Below, one piece after another: positions 1-7,989 of a stretch of DNA of 44,506 nt. The notes below the pieces were generated by a model, which saw only the letters and a program-made list of their open reading frames with translations, made no database searches and was not told where the DNA came from. Source of the DNA: JBIYSM02 sp044759095 (GTDB lineage: Bacteria > Bacillota > Bacilli > Brevibacillales > Brevibacillaceae); contig NZ_JBIYSM020000039.1 in the NCBI RefSeq assembly GCF_044759095.2, positions 1 through 44,506 of the forward strand. The letters run 5' to 3'. The position numbers and the translations under genes are program-made. Each line of letters begins with the position of its first letter. Position 1 is the first letter of the stretch.

Positions 1-125
1 AAAAACGAAGCAACGGGGGCTTAGTTTGCTATTGCCAAAAAGGCCTGTTCTAAGTCACTTAGATTTTCAGGGTAGAATTTATAAATTTGGACATCCAATA
101 CAGCCACTCGGAAAGTGCTCGGGGC

Positions 126-167
126 CCCGCCCGGCGAAGCGTTAGCTAATGCCGGGTGGGTTTTCTT
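126..167 (+). terminator. Intrinsic terminator of an upstream gene
   Basis: A 10-bp GC-rich stem (126-135 with 151-160, one G-U pair) and a 15-nt loop are followed by TTTTCTT. It lies upstream of the panE promoter, so it probably ends a transcript entering from outside the window. Bases 1-205 hold no gene I can support. The frame open at base 1 stops at 22-24 and could be the last codons of an upstream gene. Confidence 0.6.
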
Positions 168-205
168 AGTTTTTTTGCAATTTTGCATTCTTTCCCTGCA
201 ATGAA

Positions 206-234
206 TTGATGGACGCAACAATCTTTGGTATGCT
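206..234 (+). promoter_or_regulatory. Sigma-A promoter of the panE operon
   Basis: TTGATG at 206-211 and TATGCT at 229-234 are separated by 17 bp, and a TGG directly before the -10 makes it an extended -10. The site lies just after the upstream terminator and about 50 bp before the panE start, as expected for the first promoter of the panE/DUF3397/XRE unit. Confidence 0.55.
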
Positions 235-287
235 TGGGATAAGTATTGATTAATGTAGGTGAACAGAAGCAACTGGAGGGCATATTT

Positions 288-1241
288 ATGCATGTGGTTG
301 TAATTGGGGGGGGTTCGGTGGGACTGCTGCTCGCCGCACGACTGCGCATTGGCGGTCAGTCCGTTGAACTGGTGACCCGCAGCCGGGAGCAGGCCGAACA
401 GATCAACCGCGACGGTATTCTCCTGCGGCGATTGGACGGAGGCGCGGAAAAGGTCATGGTCCCCGCCGGCAACATCCATTCGCCCCTGCCGTCAGGCCAT
501 GTGTATCTGCTTGCCGTGAAGCAAACAGATGTGTCCAATGTGATTCCCCTGTTGCGCCATCTCCCCCGCCATGCACGCGTACTTGCCCTGCAGAACGGCA
601 TGGGTCACCACGAGCTGTTGAGCGATGCGCTGTTTCACGATCAGTGCTTTTTCGCCATCAACACAGAGGGTGCCCGCCGCGTTTCTCCAACTGAAGTTCA
701 GCATACGGGCAGCGGCCTCCTTCGAATTGGGCCGTGGGACAGGCAGGACAAGCGCGATCTTTTGATCTCCTCCTTTGTCGAAAAGGTCAATGACTGCGGC
801 ATCCCGGCGGTGTATGCAGACGAGATCAGTTCCTACGCTTGGCGGAAGCTTGTGGCCAATGCATTAATCAACCCGTTGACGGCATTGTTCGAGGTACCAA
901 ACGGGACTTTGCTCGACTCCTTTTCTACCTTGCAGCTCATGCGGGACATGTTTGCCGAAGCAGCGGCTGTTGCAGCCAGCTGCGGGCAAAAAATTCATGA
1001 ACCGCACTGGCAGGAAATTGTAACCATATGCCGAAATACTTCCCAAAATTACTCATCCATGCTACAGGATGTGTGGAAGGGGAAGCCGACGGAAATCGAC
1101 TCCATCAACGGCTTTCTGGTCCGACAGGGGAAGAGGGCAGGCATTTCGACACCGCTGCACGAGACAGTCCTACGCGCGATTCTCCTCAAAACGACTGTGC
1201 CATTGTTGAGAGGGAGGGCAAAGGATGGCCGTATTGGTTAG
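288..1241 (+). CDS. panE: 2-dehydropantoate 2-reductase (ketopantoate reductase)
   Basis: Predicted to reduce 2-dehydropantoate to pantoate with NADPH in the cytoplasmic pathway to pantothenate and coenzyme A. The 317-residue protein begins with a Rossmann glycine-rich loop (GGGSVG, residues 7-12). It has the family's C-terminal helical signature around residues 184-205, in which Lys187 of the WRKLVANALINPLTAL stretch is the expected catalytic lysine, followed by an NG motif. I chose ATG 288 because CTGGAGGG lies at a good distance and the protein then starts right at the Rossmann strand; the frame is open back to 246. In Bacillus subtilis the homologue (ylbQ) also lies upstream of bshC and mraZ. 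The downstream gene overlaps by 17 bp, so translation is probably coupled. The family also includes related reductases of unknown substrate, so the exact substrate is inferred. Confidence 0.85.
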   Translation: MHVVVIGGGSVGLLLAARLRIGGQSVELVTRSREQAEQINRDGILLRRLDGGAEKVMVPAGNIHSPLPSGHVYLLAVKQTDVSNVIPLLRHLPRHARVLALQNGMGHHELLSDALFHDQCFFAINTEGARRVSPTEVQHTGSGLLRIGPWDRQDKRDLLISSFVEKVNDCGIPAVYADEISSYAWRKLVANALINPLTALFEVPNGTLLDSFSTLQLMRDMFAEAAAVAASCGQKIHEPHWQEIVTICRNTSQNYSSMLQDVWKGKPTEIDSINGFLVRQGKRAGISTPLHETVLRAILLKTTVPLLRGRAKDGRIG

Positions 1242-1623
1242 CATTTGGTCTTATTTATGGGGAATCCTGACCGCTTTGCCTTTTGTCGGCTTTCTTCTTG
1301 TATATGTGGTCGCCTATTTGTGGAAGCGGGATCGGCGTCTGGCCGTACGCTGGGCCGTGAATATTACGAATTTTTTGTTGATTCACGCGGTGATCGTTGC
1401 CTATGGTGTGATTTGGCCGCAGGCCGTGTCCGCCTGGTGGTGGGTTGTCGGCTTTTATCTGGTAGTCGTCGGATTGCTGGCCTGGCTGCAAATCAAACTG
1501 AAAGGCAAAATTTCTCTGCGCAAGATTAGTTTTTCGACCTGGCGGCTGACGTTTTTGCTGTTTGGTCTTGTCTATCTGGTGTTGTTTACAACAGGCATCT
1601 GGAAAACGATGAGCGTAGTTTGA
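1225..1623 (+). CDS. DUF3397 family integral membrane protein
   Basis: A 132-residue hydrophobic protein with about four predicted membrane helices (roughly residues 8-30, 42-63, 68-90 and 107-126). Basic stretches between helices (WKRDRR, KLKGK) suggest cytoplasmic loops. It resembles the DUF3397 proteins that often sit beside panE and bshC in Bacillales; no biochemical role is known to me. The start is ATG 1225, preceded by GAGGGAGGGC inside the end of panE. The 17-bp overlap with panE points to one transcript. I see no catalytic motif, and a transport or sensing role would be speculation. Confidence 0.7.
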   Translation: MAVLVSIWSYLWGILTALPFVGFLLVYVVAYLWKRDRRLAVRWAVNITNFLLIHAVIVAYGVIWPQAVSAWWWVVGFYLVVVGLLAWLQIKLKGKISLRKISFSTWRLTFLLFGLVYLVLFTTGIWKTMSVV

Positions 1624-1657
1624 GAGTATCATTTTCTGACAGAAAGAAGGTAGTAAG

Positions 1658-2215
1658 ATGCGGCTTCCCATCGAATCGATTGGAAACAAAATTCGAATGA
1701 TTCGGAAAGAGAGGGGGTTCACACTGGAGACAATGGCCAGCAAAACCGGGCTGAGCAAAGGCTTGTTAAGCCAGGTGGAGCGGGGAATTTCCCAGCCCTC
1801 TCTGGACTCTCTCTGGAAAATTACAAAGGCACTTGAGTCCTCCATTATCCACTTTTTCGAGGATATCGACCAAAAGCACGTGCACGTTACGCGTGTGCAG
1901 AAGCGAAGACAATTGGTCTTTCCGGAATCGGCCGGCACCTTCTCCCTGCTTTCCACGGGAAGCAACGCCAAGCTGGGCATGCTGGAGGTTCGGCTGCAAC
2001 CGGGCCAGCTAGTGCTTGACCAGTTTGTACAAGCGGAAGGGGAAGAGTGCTTCGTGGTCATCAGAGGCAGCGTGCTGGTTCGCTTCAGTGATGAAGAATA
2101 CGTGTTGGAACAAGGCGACAGCATCTCATTTGACAGCGCCAAGCCGCATTCGCTGGAAAACACCGGCGAGGAAGAGGCGGTACTGATCTGGGCGGTCACT
2201 CCGCCGCAATTCTGA
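1658..2215 (+). CDS. XRE-family transcriptional regulator with C-terminal cupin domain
   Basis: The 185-residue protein joins an N-terminal lambda-repressor-like helix-turn-helix (about residues 7-61, with the typical GLSKGLLSQVERG recognition region) to a C-terminal cupin_2 barrel (about 110-183, with GEECFVVIRGSV and a PHSLENTG segment carrying a potential metal-binding histidine). This architecture is typical of regulators that bind a small ligand in the cupin. An RBS (AGAAGG) precedes ATG 1658, and a strong terminator follows at 2243. Its targets are unknown. Such regulators often control adjacent genes, so panE/DUF3397 or bshC are candidates, but nothing in the sequence proves this. Confidence 0.85.
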   Translation: MRLPIESIGNKIRMIRKERGFTLETMASKTGLSKGLLSQVERGISQPSLDSLWKITKALESSIIHFFEDIDQKHVHVTRVQKRRQLVFPESAGTFSLLSTGSNAKLGMLEVRLQPGQLVLDQFVQAEGEECFVVIRGSVLVRFSDEEYVLEQGDSISFDSAKPHSLENTGEEEAVLIWAVTPPQF

Positions 2216-2242
2216 ATGAACAACAGGAGAAGATTACACTTT

Positions 2243-2278
2243 GACAACCCAATGAAGCGGGTTGTCTTGTTTTTTGTT
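2243..2278 (+). terminator. Intrinsic terminator after the XRE regulator
   Basis: GACAACCC (2243-2250) pairs perfectly with GGGTTGTC (2259-2266) and is followed by a T-rich run to 2278. It separates the panE/XRE unit from bshC. Confidence 0.85.
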
Positions 2279-2289
2279 TCCTAGGGGCG

Positions 2290-2298
2290 TGGTATAAT
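2290..2298 (+). promoter_or_regulatory. Extended -10 promoter of bshC
   Basis: TGG directly followed by a consensus TATAAT (2293-2298) lies 35 bp before the bshC start and just after the preceding terminator. The -35 is poor (TTGTTT at 2267-2272, 20-bp spacer), so recognition probably relies on the extended -10. Confidence 0.5.
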
Positions 2299-2332
2299 TT
2301 GCTTTGACATGTAACAGAAAGGTGAGCATCGC

Positions 2333-3961
2333 ATGATCATCAAAAGCGTTTCGCTTCCATTGGCGAATCGGTTGGCCCATGACTACCAGCAAGGGAAGGC
2401 TGACGCGCTGCAATTTTTTCAATATCACCCGTATCGAAGCGAGTCGTACCAGGAACGGATTCGCTGGCTGAACGCCCACTCCTGTTTGCACCGGGACCGA
2501 CTTGCGGATGGGTTATCCCACTACAATACACAAATGGGCAACCATCCAAACGCGCTTGCGCAGATCGACAAGCTGCGCCAATCGGACACGTATGTGGTGA
2601 TTGGGGGGCAGCAAGCTGGAGTGCTCACGGGACCGCTTTACACGATTTACAAGGCGATTCACCTGATCCAGACGGCACGCAAACTGCAGGAAGATCTGCA
2701 GGTGCAGGTTGTACCGGTATTCTGGATTGCCGGTGAAGATCACGATATTGATGAAATTGATCACTTGTACTGGCTGACGGACGATGAGACAGCCGTCTTT
2801 AAAGGGAAAATCGAATGGAATCGAAAAGGACGTGTCTCCGCGAGTCATCTCAAGCTGGAGCAAGCGGCCTGTCACCAGTTTATCGAGAGGTTTTTACAGG
2901 ATCATACGGAGACAAGAGAGACGACGGCGATTCGCGATCTGATGAAGCGGACGGCCGCCGAATCGGAGACGGCGGCGGACTGGTTCGCCCGTCTGATGGC
3001 AGCCTTGTTTGGCAAGCACGGTTTGGTACTGGTGGAGTCCTCTCTCCCGTTTGTCCGAGAGCTGGAGAAACCGTTATTCCAAAGATTGATCGAACAAAAT
3101 GAACAGATTGCGCAGCTTCTTGTAGAATCGGAGGCCCGGATTGAAGAGGCGGGCTATCAGCCGCAACTGCAGGTGGATGCCAATCAGGCAAACCTGTTTA
3201 TCTACGAAGGACAGGAGCGGCTGCTGTTGGAGCGGGTCGGCGAACGATATCGGACCAAGGACCGACGCCATTCCTATACGAGAGATGAGCTGCTCGCACT
3301 CGTGGATGCCGAGCCTCAACGTTTCAGCGCCAACGTTGTCTCCCGCTCGTTGATGCAGGAGCACCTCTTTCCCACTCTCGCCTTCATCGGGGGACAGGCG
3401 GAGGTAGCCTACTGGGCGTATTACCGGCAAATGTTTGCTGCGTTGGGATACCAGCTGCCGATCGTTCTGCCCCGCATGTCCGTCACGCTGATAGAAGGGG
3501 CGATCGCACGGCAGCTTAACCAGCTGGAACTGCCTGTGGAGACGGTACTGACACGCTTTTCCGTTTGGAAGGAAGACTGGCAGAGCCAACAGGAGCCGGA
3601 TCCACTGGGAGAGCGGTTTGCAGAGACAAAAACAGCGCTGGAGAAGTTGTACCGGCCGCTCGTTGACGAGGTAATTGAACGGGATCCCGGCCTTCGTGAG
3701 CTGGCCGAGAAAAACTTTGACAAACTGCTCGCACAGGTAGCTTTTTTGGAAGATAGGTTGAACCGCTCTGATCGTCGAAGGGAGGACGTCTCCCATACGC
3801 GGGTGAAGCGCATTGAAGCCGCTTTACTCCCGGAGGGTGTTTGGCAGGAACGGAAACGGTCCTTTTTCTCTTTTGCCAACAAACACGGTTTGTCGCTGCT
3901 TGATCGACTCGTCCAAGCACCATTCGCATTGGACGGCAGTCATCAGATCGTCTACTTGTAA
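2333..3961 (+). CDS. bshC: Bacillithiol biosynthesis cysteine-adding enzyme BshC
   Basis: BshC is assigned the last step of bacillithiol synthesis, adding cysteine to glucosaminyl-malate in the cytoplasm. Bacillithiol is the main low-molecular-weight thiol of many Bacillales. The 542-residue length fits the family (about 540). Recognisable parts are the GGQQAGVLTGPLYTIYKA stretch (about residues 91-110), the VPVFWIAGEDHDIDEI motif (about 127-143, nucleotide-binding-like HxxD region), and the later FIGGQAEVAYWAYY motif. The C-terminal half carries a long helical coiled-coil region. ATG 2333 is preceded by AAAGGTGAG. It has its own promoter and terminator, so it is probably monocistronic. In Bacillus subtilis the next gene is mraZ; here an accessory block of almost 10 kb intervenes. 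Confidence 0.93.
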   Translation: MIIKSVSLPLANRLAHDYQQGKADALQFFQYHPYRSESYQERIRWLNAHSCLHRDRLADGLSHYNTQMGNHPNALAQIDKLRQSDTYVVIGGQQAGVLTGPLYTIYKAIHLIQTARKLQEDLQVQVVPVFWIAGEDHDIDEIDHLYWLTDDETAVFKGKIEWNRKGRVSASHLKLEQAACHQFIERFLQDHTETRETTAIRDLMKRTAAESETAADWFARLMAALFGKHGLVLVESSLPFVRELEKPLFQRLIEQNEQIAQLLVESEARIEEAGYQPQLQVDANQANLFIYEGQERLLLERVGERYRTKDRRHSYTRDELLALVDAEPQRFSANVVSRSLMQEHLFPTLAFIGGQAEVAYWAYYRQMFAALGYQLPIVLPRMSVTLIEGAIARQLNQLELPVETVLTRFSVWKEDWQSQQEPDPLGERFAETKTALEKLYRPLVDEVIERDPGLRELAEKNFDKLLAQVAFLEDRLNRSDRRREDVSHTRVKRIEAALLPEGVWQERKRSFFSFANKHGLSLLDRLVQAPFALDGSHQIVYL

Positions 3962-3973
3962 TGACCAATGATG

Positions 3974-4009
3974 CCAAACTGCTTGAATCAAGCGGTTTGG
4001 CCTTTTTTT
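3974..4009 (+). terminator. Intrinsic terminator after bshC
   Basis: CCAAACTGCTT (from 3974) pairs with AAGCGGTTTGG (to 4000) with one wobble and a short loop, followed by CCTTTTTTT. Confidence 0.85.
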
Positions 4010-4037
4010 GTCGGATATTTCATGTGAATGGTATAAT
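4008..4037 (+). promoter_or_regulatory. Sigma-A promoter of the DUF4367-like gene
   Basis: TTGTCG at 4008-4013 and consensus TATAAT at 4032-4037 with an 18-bp spacer. It falls between the bshC terminator and the start codon at 4068, which also excludes translation starting at 4008. Confidence 0.5.
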
Positions 4038-4067
4038 CTGGGTATTAAATCGTCCGGGGTGATTTCG

Positions 4068-5066
4068 ATGTGGGTAAACCCTTTTCCTCGTATCGAAACA
4101 GGTGTGAATGCCATCGAGCAGATGTCATTTGAAGATGCGCAAGCGTTTGTGAATTTTGTGATTCTGGTGCCGGCTTACCTTCCGGAGGGTACTGTATTGG
4201 CCGGAGTAACGGTCAGAAAGGAAACGTCAAAGACACGCTCTTCCATTCGTTTTGAAGTGATAGGCCAAAACCGTACTTTTCGGGTGAAGCAGTTTTTTTA
4301 CGATTGGTCGATACCGGGTATTTATGCGGATACAAACCTGGTCGGGCAGGGAGAACCATTCGTGCTACACGGTGTTGCCGGTTTTATCGGCCGTGATTAT
4401 AAAGGAAATGATGCTGTCGCTTACGCCCGATGGTTTACGCAGGTTGAGATTTCTGTTCTCACCGGACAATTTTCCCGAGAAGATCTGCTCTCGTTTTGCA
4501 ACGGTTTGGTTCCGGCCGTGCCAGCTGCTGTGTCGAACATCGGAGAAAAAGCATATGCGGTAACGAGTCACACCGCCAGGTTTCATGTTCCTCGTTGGTC
4601 CCAGGATGATCCCATTAATCGGGTACACTGGCAAGCGGCAGATCTCTTTGACAGCAACGATTCCTCCGATGATGTTCGATTACCGCCGATTCAGTTTCAA
4701 GACTTTATCTGGGATTCTGTAGGGAGGTATCATCAAGCGGATGCCATGGAGTATCAGATCTTATTGCGCGATGAGAACAATCATACAGACTGCATCTGGA
4801 TCTGGTGTGCTCCTAAATCTCTGGCAAGTCCATTTCCGGAAACGTTTGGGGCCAATATCGGGAAGCGAACAAGATGGAACATCGAAAGGATTTGGGTTTC
4901 GGAGTTGTCGGTTATCCTATGCGAGCAAGCAACAGCAGTACCCGGATGGCAGCTGCACTGGAAAACGCGGGAATACGACTATCATATCCATATAAGGGCA
5001 AATAACAGAGTAACCAGGGAGCACGTGGTAGAGCTGGCTAAACACATGATAAATAAGAATTCATAA
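4068..5066 (+). CDS. Hypothetical protein with a DUF4367-like segment
   Basis: A 332-residue soluble-looking protein without signal peptide or membrane helix. Residues about 20-145 resemble DUF4367-type modules found in Bacillales membrane and sporulation proteins: a VPAYLPEG turn, a QFFYDW strand, a ...ARWFTQVEISVLTG strand and a SREDLLSFCNGLV helix. The last 45 residues repeat this strand-helix pattern (WQLHWKTREYDYHIHIRA, then VTREHVVELAKHM), suggesting an internal duplication separated by a less conserved middle. I chose ATG 4068 because GGGGTGAT lies just upstream and the promoter -10 ends at 4037. The stop at 5066 is 12 bp before the next small gene, so the two are probably cotranscribed. 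No function can be assigned. Confidence 0.65.
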   Translation: MWVNPFPRIETGVNAIEQMSFEDAQAFVNFVILVPAYLPEGTVLAGVTVRKETSKTRSSIRFEVIGQNRTFRVKQFFYDWSIPGIYADTNLVGQGEPFVLHGVAGFIGRDYKGNDAVAYARWFTQVEISVLTGQFSREDLLSFCNGLVPAVPAAVSNIGEKAYAVTSHTARFHVPRWSQDDPINRVHWQAADLFDSNDSSDDVRLPPIQFQDFIWDSVGRYHQADAMEYQILLRDENNHTDCIWIWCAPKSLASPFPETFGANIGKRTRWNIERIWVSELSVILCEQATAVPGWQLHWKTREYDYHIHIRANNRVTREHVVELAKHMINKNS

Positions 5067-5078
5067 GGAGGGGGCATC

Positions 5079-5255
5079 ATGTTCTGGATCTGGTTTGGAA
5101 CTGTTGCAGCGATCGTTCTCTTTGGCGCCTGGCTGGCAGATCGTAAACGAAGGAAGAAAAGATATCCGGAGGAATGCCGCCAAGAGACCATACGAAACGC
5201 GCAGCACACTGATGAAAAGCTGGCAGAATCGATGACCAGGATGGACAGACCATAG
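5079..5255 (+). CDS. Small single-pass membrane protein (58 residues)
   Basis: A short frame with an excellent RBS (AAGGAGGGGG at 5065-5074, 4 bases before ATG 5079). The product starts with a hydrophobic helix (residues 2-20, MFWIWFGTVAAIVLFGAWLA), followed by a basic stop-transfer cluster (DRKRRKKR) and a polar, charged tail of about 30 residues. This predicts an N-out/C-in single-pass protein with a cytoplasmic tail. It follows the DUF4367-like gene by 12 bp and lies upstream of the MBOAT promoter. I do not recognise the family. The RBS, TM profile and spacing support a real gene, but there is no homology evidence. Confidence 0.6.
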   Translation: MFWIWFGTVAAIVLFGAWLADRKRRKKRYPEECRQETIRNAQHTDEKLAESMTRMDRP

Positions 5256-5311
5256 CAGACAGGGGTTCGGGGTAGTAACAGGAACTGGCTGGAAAAGAGT
5301 CTGTTCTACTA

Positions 5312-5340
5312 TTGACCCCCTATTTGGAAAGAGGTATAGT
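5312..5340 (+). promoter_or_regulatory. Sigma-A promoter of the MBOAT/SGNH genes
   Basis: TTGACC at 5312-5317 and TATAGT at 5335-5340 with an ideal 17-bp spacer. The predicted transcript starts near 5347, which rules out start codons upstream of that point for the acyltransferase. Confidence 0.65.
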
Positions 5341-5380
5341 TACAACCGAGTATTTTACGAGAGAAAGGATGCTCTTTCCA

Positions 5381-6790
5381 GTGCTCTTTAATTCATACGA
5401 GTTTATTTTCCTGTATCTCCCGGTCACGTTTGCCATTTACTTTTTATTGAACCGGTTTCGCCTGACAAAAGCGTCCATCGGCTGGCTGGCTGTGGCCTCG
5501 CTGTTTTTCTACAGTTGGTGGAATATTGCCAATTTGCCATTGATGTTGGGCAGCATCGTGTTCAACTACACGATTGGAACCTTGCTGGCAAAGGGAACGC
5601 TGGCGCGAAGTCTGGGAAATAAGCCGGTCCTTGTCTTCGGGATCGCTGTCAATCTGGCGTTTCTCGGGTATTACAAGTACGCTGACTTCATGATCACGAA
5701 CGTAAATGCCCTGTTCGGGACTGAGCTTGGACTTCTGCATCTGGTACTGCCGCTCGGCATCAGCTTTTTTACCTTTACGCAAATTGCCTACCTGGTCGAT
5801 ACGTACCGGGGGGAGAGCAAAGAGTACAACTTTATCAACTACATATTGTTCGTGACGTTCTTCCCGCACCTGATTGCCGGGCCGATTCTGCACCACAAGG
5901 AAATGATGCCGCAGTTTGACAGCGTACGCGCCAAGCTGATCAACTGGCGCAACATCGCGCACGGCCTTTTGTTGTTTGCGATCGGTCTCTTCAAAAAGGT
6001 AATCATCGCCGACACCTTTGCCATGTGGGCCAACCCCGGCTTCAAGGCCACGTATCTGACGCTGACGGAAGCATGGGCAACCGCGCTGAGCTACACGTTT
6101 CAGCTCTATTTTGACTTTTCCGGATATACCGACATGGCGCTTGGGATTGCCCTCTTGTTTAACATCAAGCTGCCGCAAAACTTTGACTCGCCGTACAAAG
6201 CGACCTCCATCATCGACTTCTGGCGCCGCTGGCACATGACGCTGTCCCGTTTTTTGCGCGACTATCTGTACATAGCCCTGGGCGGGAACCGCAAAGGAAA
6301 GGTTCGCCGGTATCTGAATCTGATGATTACGATGGTGCTCGGCGGATTGTGGCACGGGGCTGCCTGGACGTTTGTCTTTTGGGGCTTCCTGCACGGAGCC
6401 GGATTGATGGTCAACCACTTCTGGCGCTCCCTCGGCCTGCGCATGCACTGGCTGTTGGGCCGCATCGTGACGTTTCTGTTCGTCGTCGTGGCCTGGGTTT
6501 TTTTCCGTGCCGAGAGCTTCGGACAAGCCCTGGTCGTGTTGAAAGGGATGGTGAACTGGCAGCACACTGGGCTGCTGACGGCAGGCATTACCCCTGCCTT
6601 GCCACAGGGGCGGATTGAACTCTTCTATCTGGCCGTTACCTATCTGTTCGTCAACGTCTGGAAAAACAGCCTGGAGTGGGACAAGTCATTCAAGCCGAGT
6701 CTGAAATGGGCGTTGGTCGCCTCGCTGTTTATCGTCGCCGGCATCTTTGGCTTGAACCGCGTTTCCGAATTTCTTTACTTCCAGTTCTAA
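5381..6790 (+). CDS. MBOAT-family membrane O-acyltransferase (AlgI/PatA-like)
   Basis: A 469-residue polytopic membrane protein (about 10-12 helices) of the membrane-bound O-acyltransferase family. Such proteins move acyl groups, usually acetyl, from a cytoplasmic donor across the membrane for addition to extracellular polymers (alginate, peptidoglycan, secondary cell wall polysaccharide, teichoic acid). The AlgI-type start (LFNSYEFIFLYLPV), the SFFTFTQIAYLVDTYRG segment, the DFWRRWHMTLSRFLRDYLYIALGG signature and the invariant histidine of GGLWHGAAWTF (His325) are all present. Start: GTG 5381, 11 bases after AGGA (5366-5369), gives the canonical family N-terminus. ATG 5369 in the same frame is possible but has no room for an RBS. 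The SGNH-type gene follows after 18 bp, the usual partner arrangement. The substrate is unknown; secondary cell wall polysaccharide is my inference from the SLH gene nearby. Confidence 0.9.
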   Translation: MLFNSYEFIFLYLPVTFAIYFLLNRFRLTKASIGWLAVASLFFYSWWNIANLPLMLGSIVFNYTIGTLLAKGTLARSLGNKPVLVFGIAVNLAFLGYYKYADFMITNVNALFGTELGLLHLVLPLGISFFTFTQIAYLVDTYRGESKEYNFINYILFVTFFPHLIAGPILHHKEMMPQFDSVRAKLINWRNIAHGLLLFAIGLFKKVIIADTFAMWANPGFKATYLTLTEAWATALSYTFQLYFDFSGYTDMALGIALLFNIKLPQNFDSPYKATSIIDFWRRWHMTLSRFLRDYLYIALGGNRKGKVRRYLNLMITMVLGGLWHGAAWTFVFWGFLHGAGLMVNHFWRSLGLRMHWLLGRIVTFLFVVVAWVFFRAESFGQALVVLKGMVNWQHTGLLTAGITPALPQGRIELFYLAVTYLFVNVWKNSLEWDKSFKPSLKWALVASLFIVAGIFGLNRVSEFLYFQF

Positions 6791-6808
6791 ACTTCAACGG
6801 AGGACGTT

Positions 6809-7864
6809 ATGAAGCGATATAGAAAATGGTCCCTGGTTGTCTTGACGATGACGCTGGGTCTCTTGGCTCTGTTGGTGTCGCTTAATTTTGCGGTGGACCC
6901 GCTGCAATTTTACCGCAAGGCATGGTATGAGGCATCCTTTTCCACCCAGCAGCGCTATCAAAACCCGGGGTTAGCAAAACATTACGATTACGATACGATT
7001 ATCGTCGGCACATCGATGACGGAAAACTTTCTGTCGAGCTACGTCAACGCAAGGCTCGGGGGCAAAACCTTGAAGCTCTCCATGTCAGGGGCGACGTCCA
7101 AGGAGCAGTACATGATCGCCAAGCTGGCCATCGACACGGGAAAAGTGAAGCGCGTCATCTGGGGTGTTGACTACTTTGCCCTGCGCGGAGAGCCGGACCG
7201 GGTTCGCGACGAATTCGGACCGTTCCCCCACTATTTTTACGACCGCAACCCGTTTAATGACATCAAGTATCTGCTCAATCTGGATACGACAGCGGATACG
7301 GTGAAAGCACTGCAGGCCGCTCTTGGGATCATCAAGCCGGATAACACCGATCTGGAGCGGTTGAACACCTGGACACAGTACACGTTCAGCAAAAAAATCG
7401 TTCTGGCCGAGTGGAACAAAGTGATGAGCGGCGGATCCTTTGTGCCGAGTGAATACGAATTTGACAACATCAAGCAAAACCTGAATGAAAATATCATTCC
7501 GCTGATTCAACAGAACAAGGAAATTCAATTTATCCTGTACTATCCGCCGTACTCCATCCTGCAGCACCGCTTCTTCTACGAAAAGAGCCCGGCTCTGTTT
7601 GAAAACGAGCTGGCGACCAAGCGGTACCTGTATGAACAGGTAGGTTCTTTGCCGAATGTCCGGATCTATGACTTCCAACAGGATGAGGAAATCACGTTCA
7701 ACCTGGACAACTACAAGGATTTGGCTCACCACTCGGCAAAGATCAACGAATACATTATCGACTCCATTGCAGCGGGGACACACCGTGTGGATGGGAACAA
7801 TCTCGCCGAGACGATGGAAGAGCTTCGTCGACAGGTAGAGTCTGTGCAGGTAAACAAGCTGTAA
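6809..7864 (+). CDS. Membrane-anchored SGNH/GDSL-like acyltransferase partner protein
   Basis: A 351-residue protein with one N-terminal membrane anchor (about residues 8-28) and an extracytoplasmic domain. It contains an SGNH-hydrolase-like set: GTSMTENF with Ser69 as probable nucleophile (block I), a conserved IWGVDYFALRG stretch (about 112-122), and a C-terminal DLAHH (Asp304, His307) in the position of the catalytic Asp-x-x-His. This matches the AlgJ/AlgX/DltD/PatB type of partner that completes transfer of the acyl group delivered by an MBOAT protein outside the membrane. RBS GGAGGA precedes ATG 6809, 18 bp after the MBOAT gene, and a terminator follows. Family membership is inferred from the motifs and from the pairing; the polymer acceptor is unknown. 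Confidence 0.75.
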   Translation: MKRYRKWSLVVLTMTLGLLALLVSLNFAVDPLQFYRKAWYEASFSTQQRYQNPGLAKHYDYDTIIVGTSMTENFLSSYVNARLGGKTLKLSMSGATSKEQYMIAKLAIDTGKVKRVIWGVDYFALRGEPDRVRDEFGPFPHYFYDRNPFNDIKYLLNLDTTADTVKALQAALGIIKPDNTDLERLNTWTQYTFSKKIVLAEWNKVMSGGSFVPSEYEFDNIKQNLNENIIPLIQQNKEIQFILYYPPYSILQHRFFYEKSPALFENELATKRYLYEQVGSLPNVRIYDFQQDEEITFNLDNYKDLAHHSAKINEYIIDSIAAGTHRVDGNNLAETMEELRRQVESVQVNKL

Positions 7865-7872
7865 CGATATAG

Positions 7873-7919
7873 AATCCAGGAGCCTTACACTGCGGAAGGC
7901 GGCTTGGATTTTTTTCTTT
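7873..7919 (+). terminator. Intrinsic terminator after the SGNH-like gene
   Basis: AATCCA/TTGGATT outer stem with an inner GCCTT/AAGGC stem, followed by TTTTTTTC. It ends the two-gene MBOAT/SGNH transcript. Confidence 0.75.
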
Positions 7920-7989
7920 TGAAACATATTCTTTCATGATTCGTCATATGGAATGTCAGGTGATTTTCATAGAAAGGGGGTATGGCTTC

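Noticed and set aside
21..110. Protein-like tail on the minus strand ending at 21
   Set aside because: The translation of about 28 residues looks plausible, but no start, RBS or family is evident and a plus-strand terminator and panE overlap the rest of the frame.
5444..6565. 373-codon minus-strand open frame opposite the MBOAT gene
   Set aside because: Charged, Gln-rich translation typical of an antisense frame to a membrane protein; no start signal.
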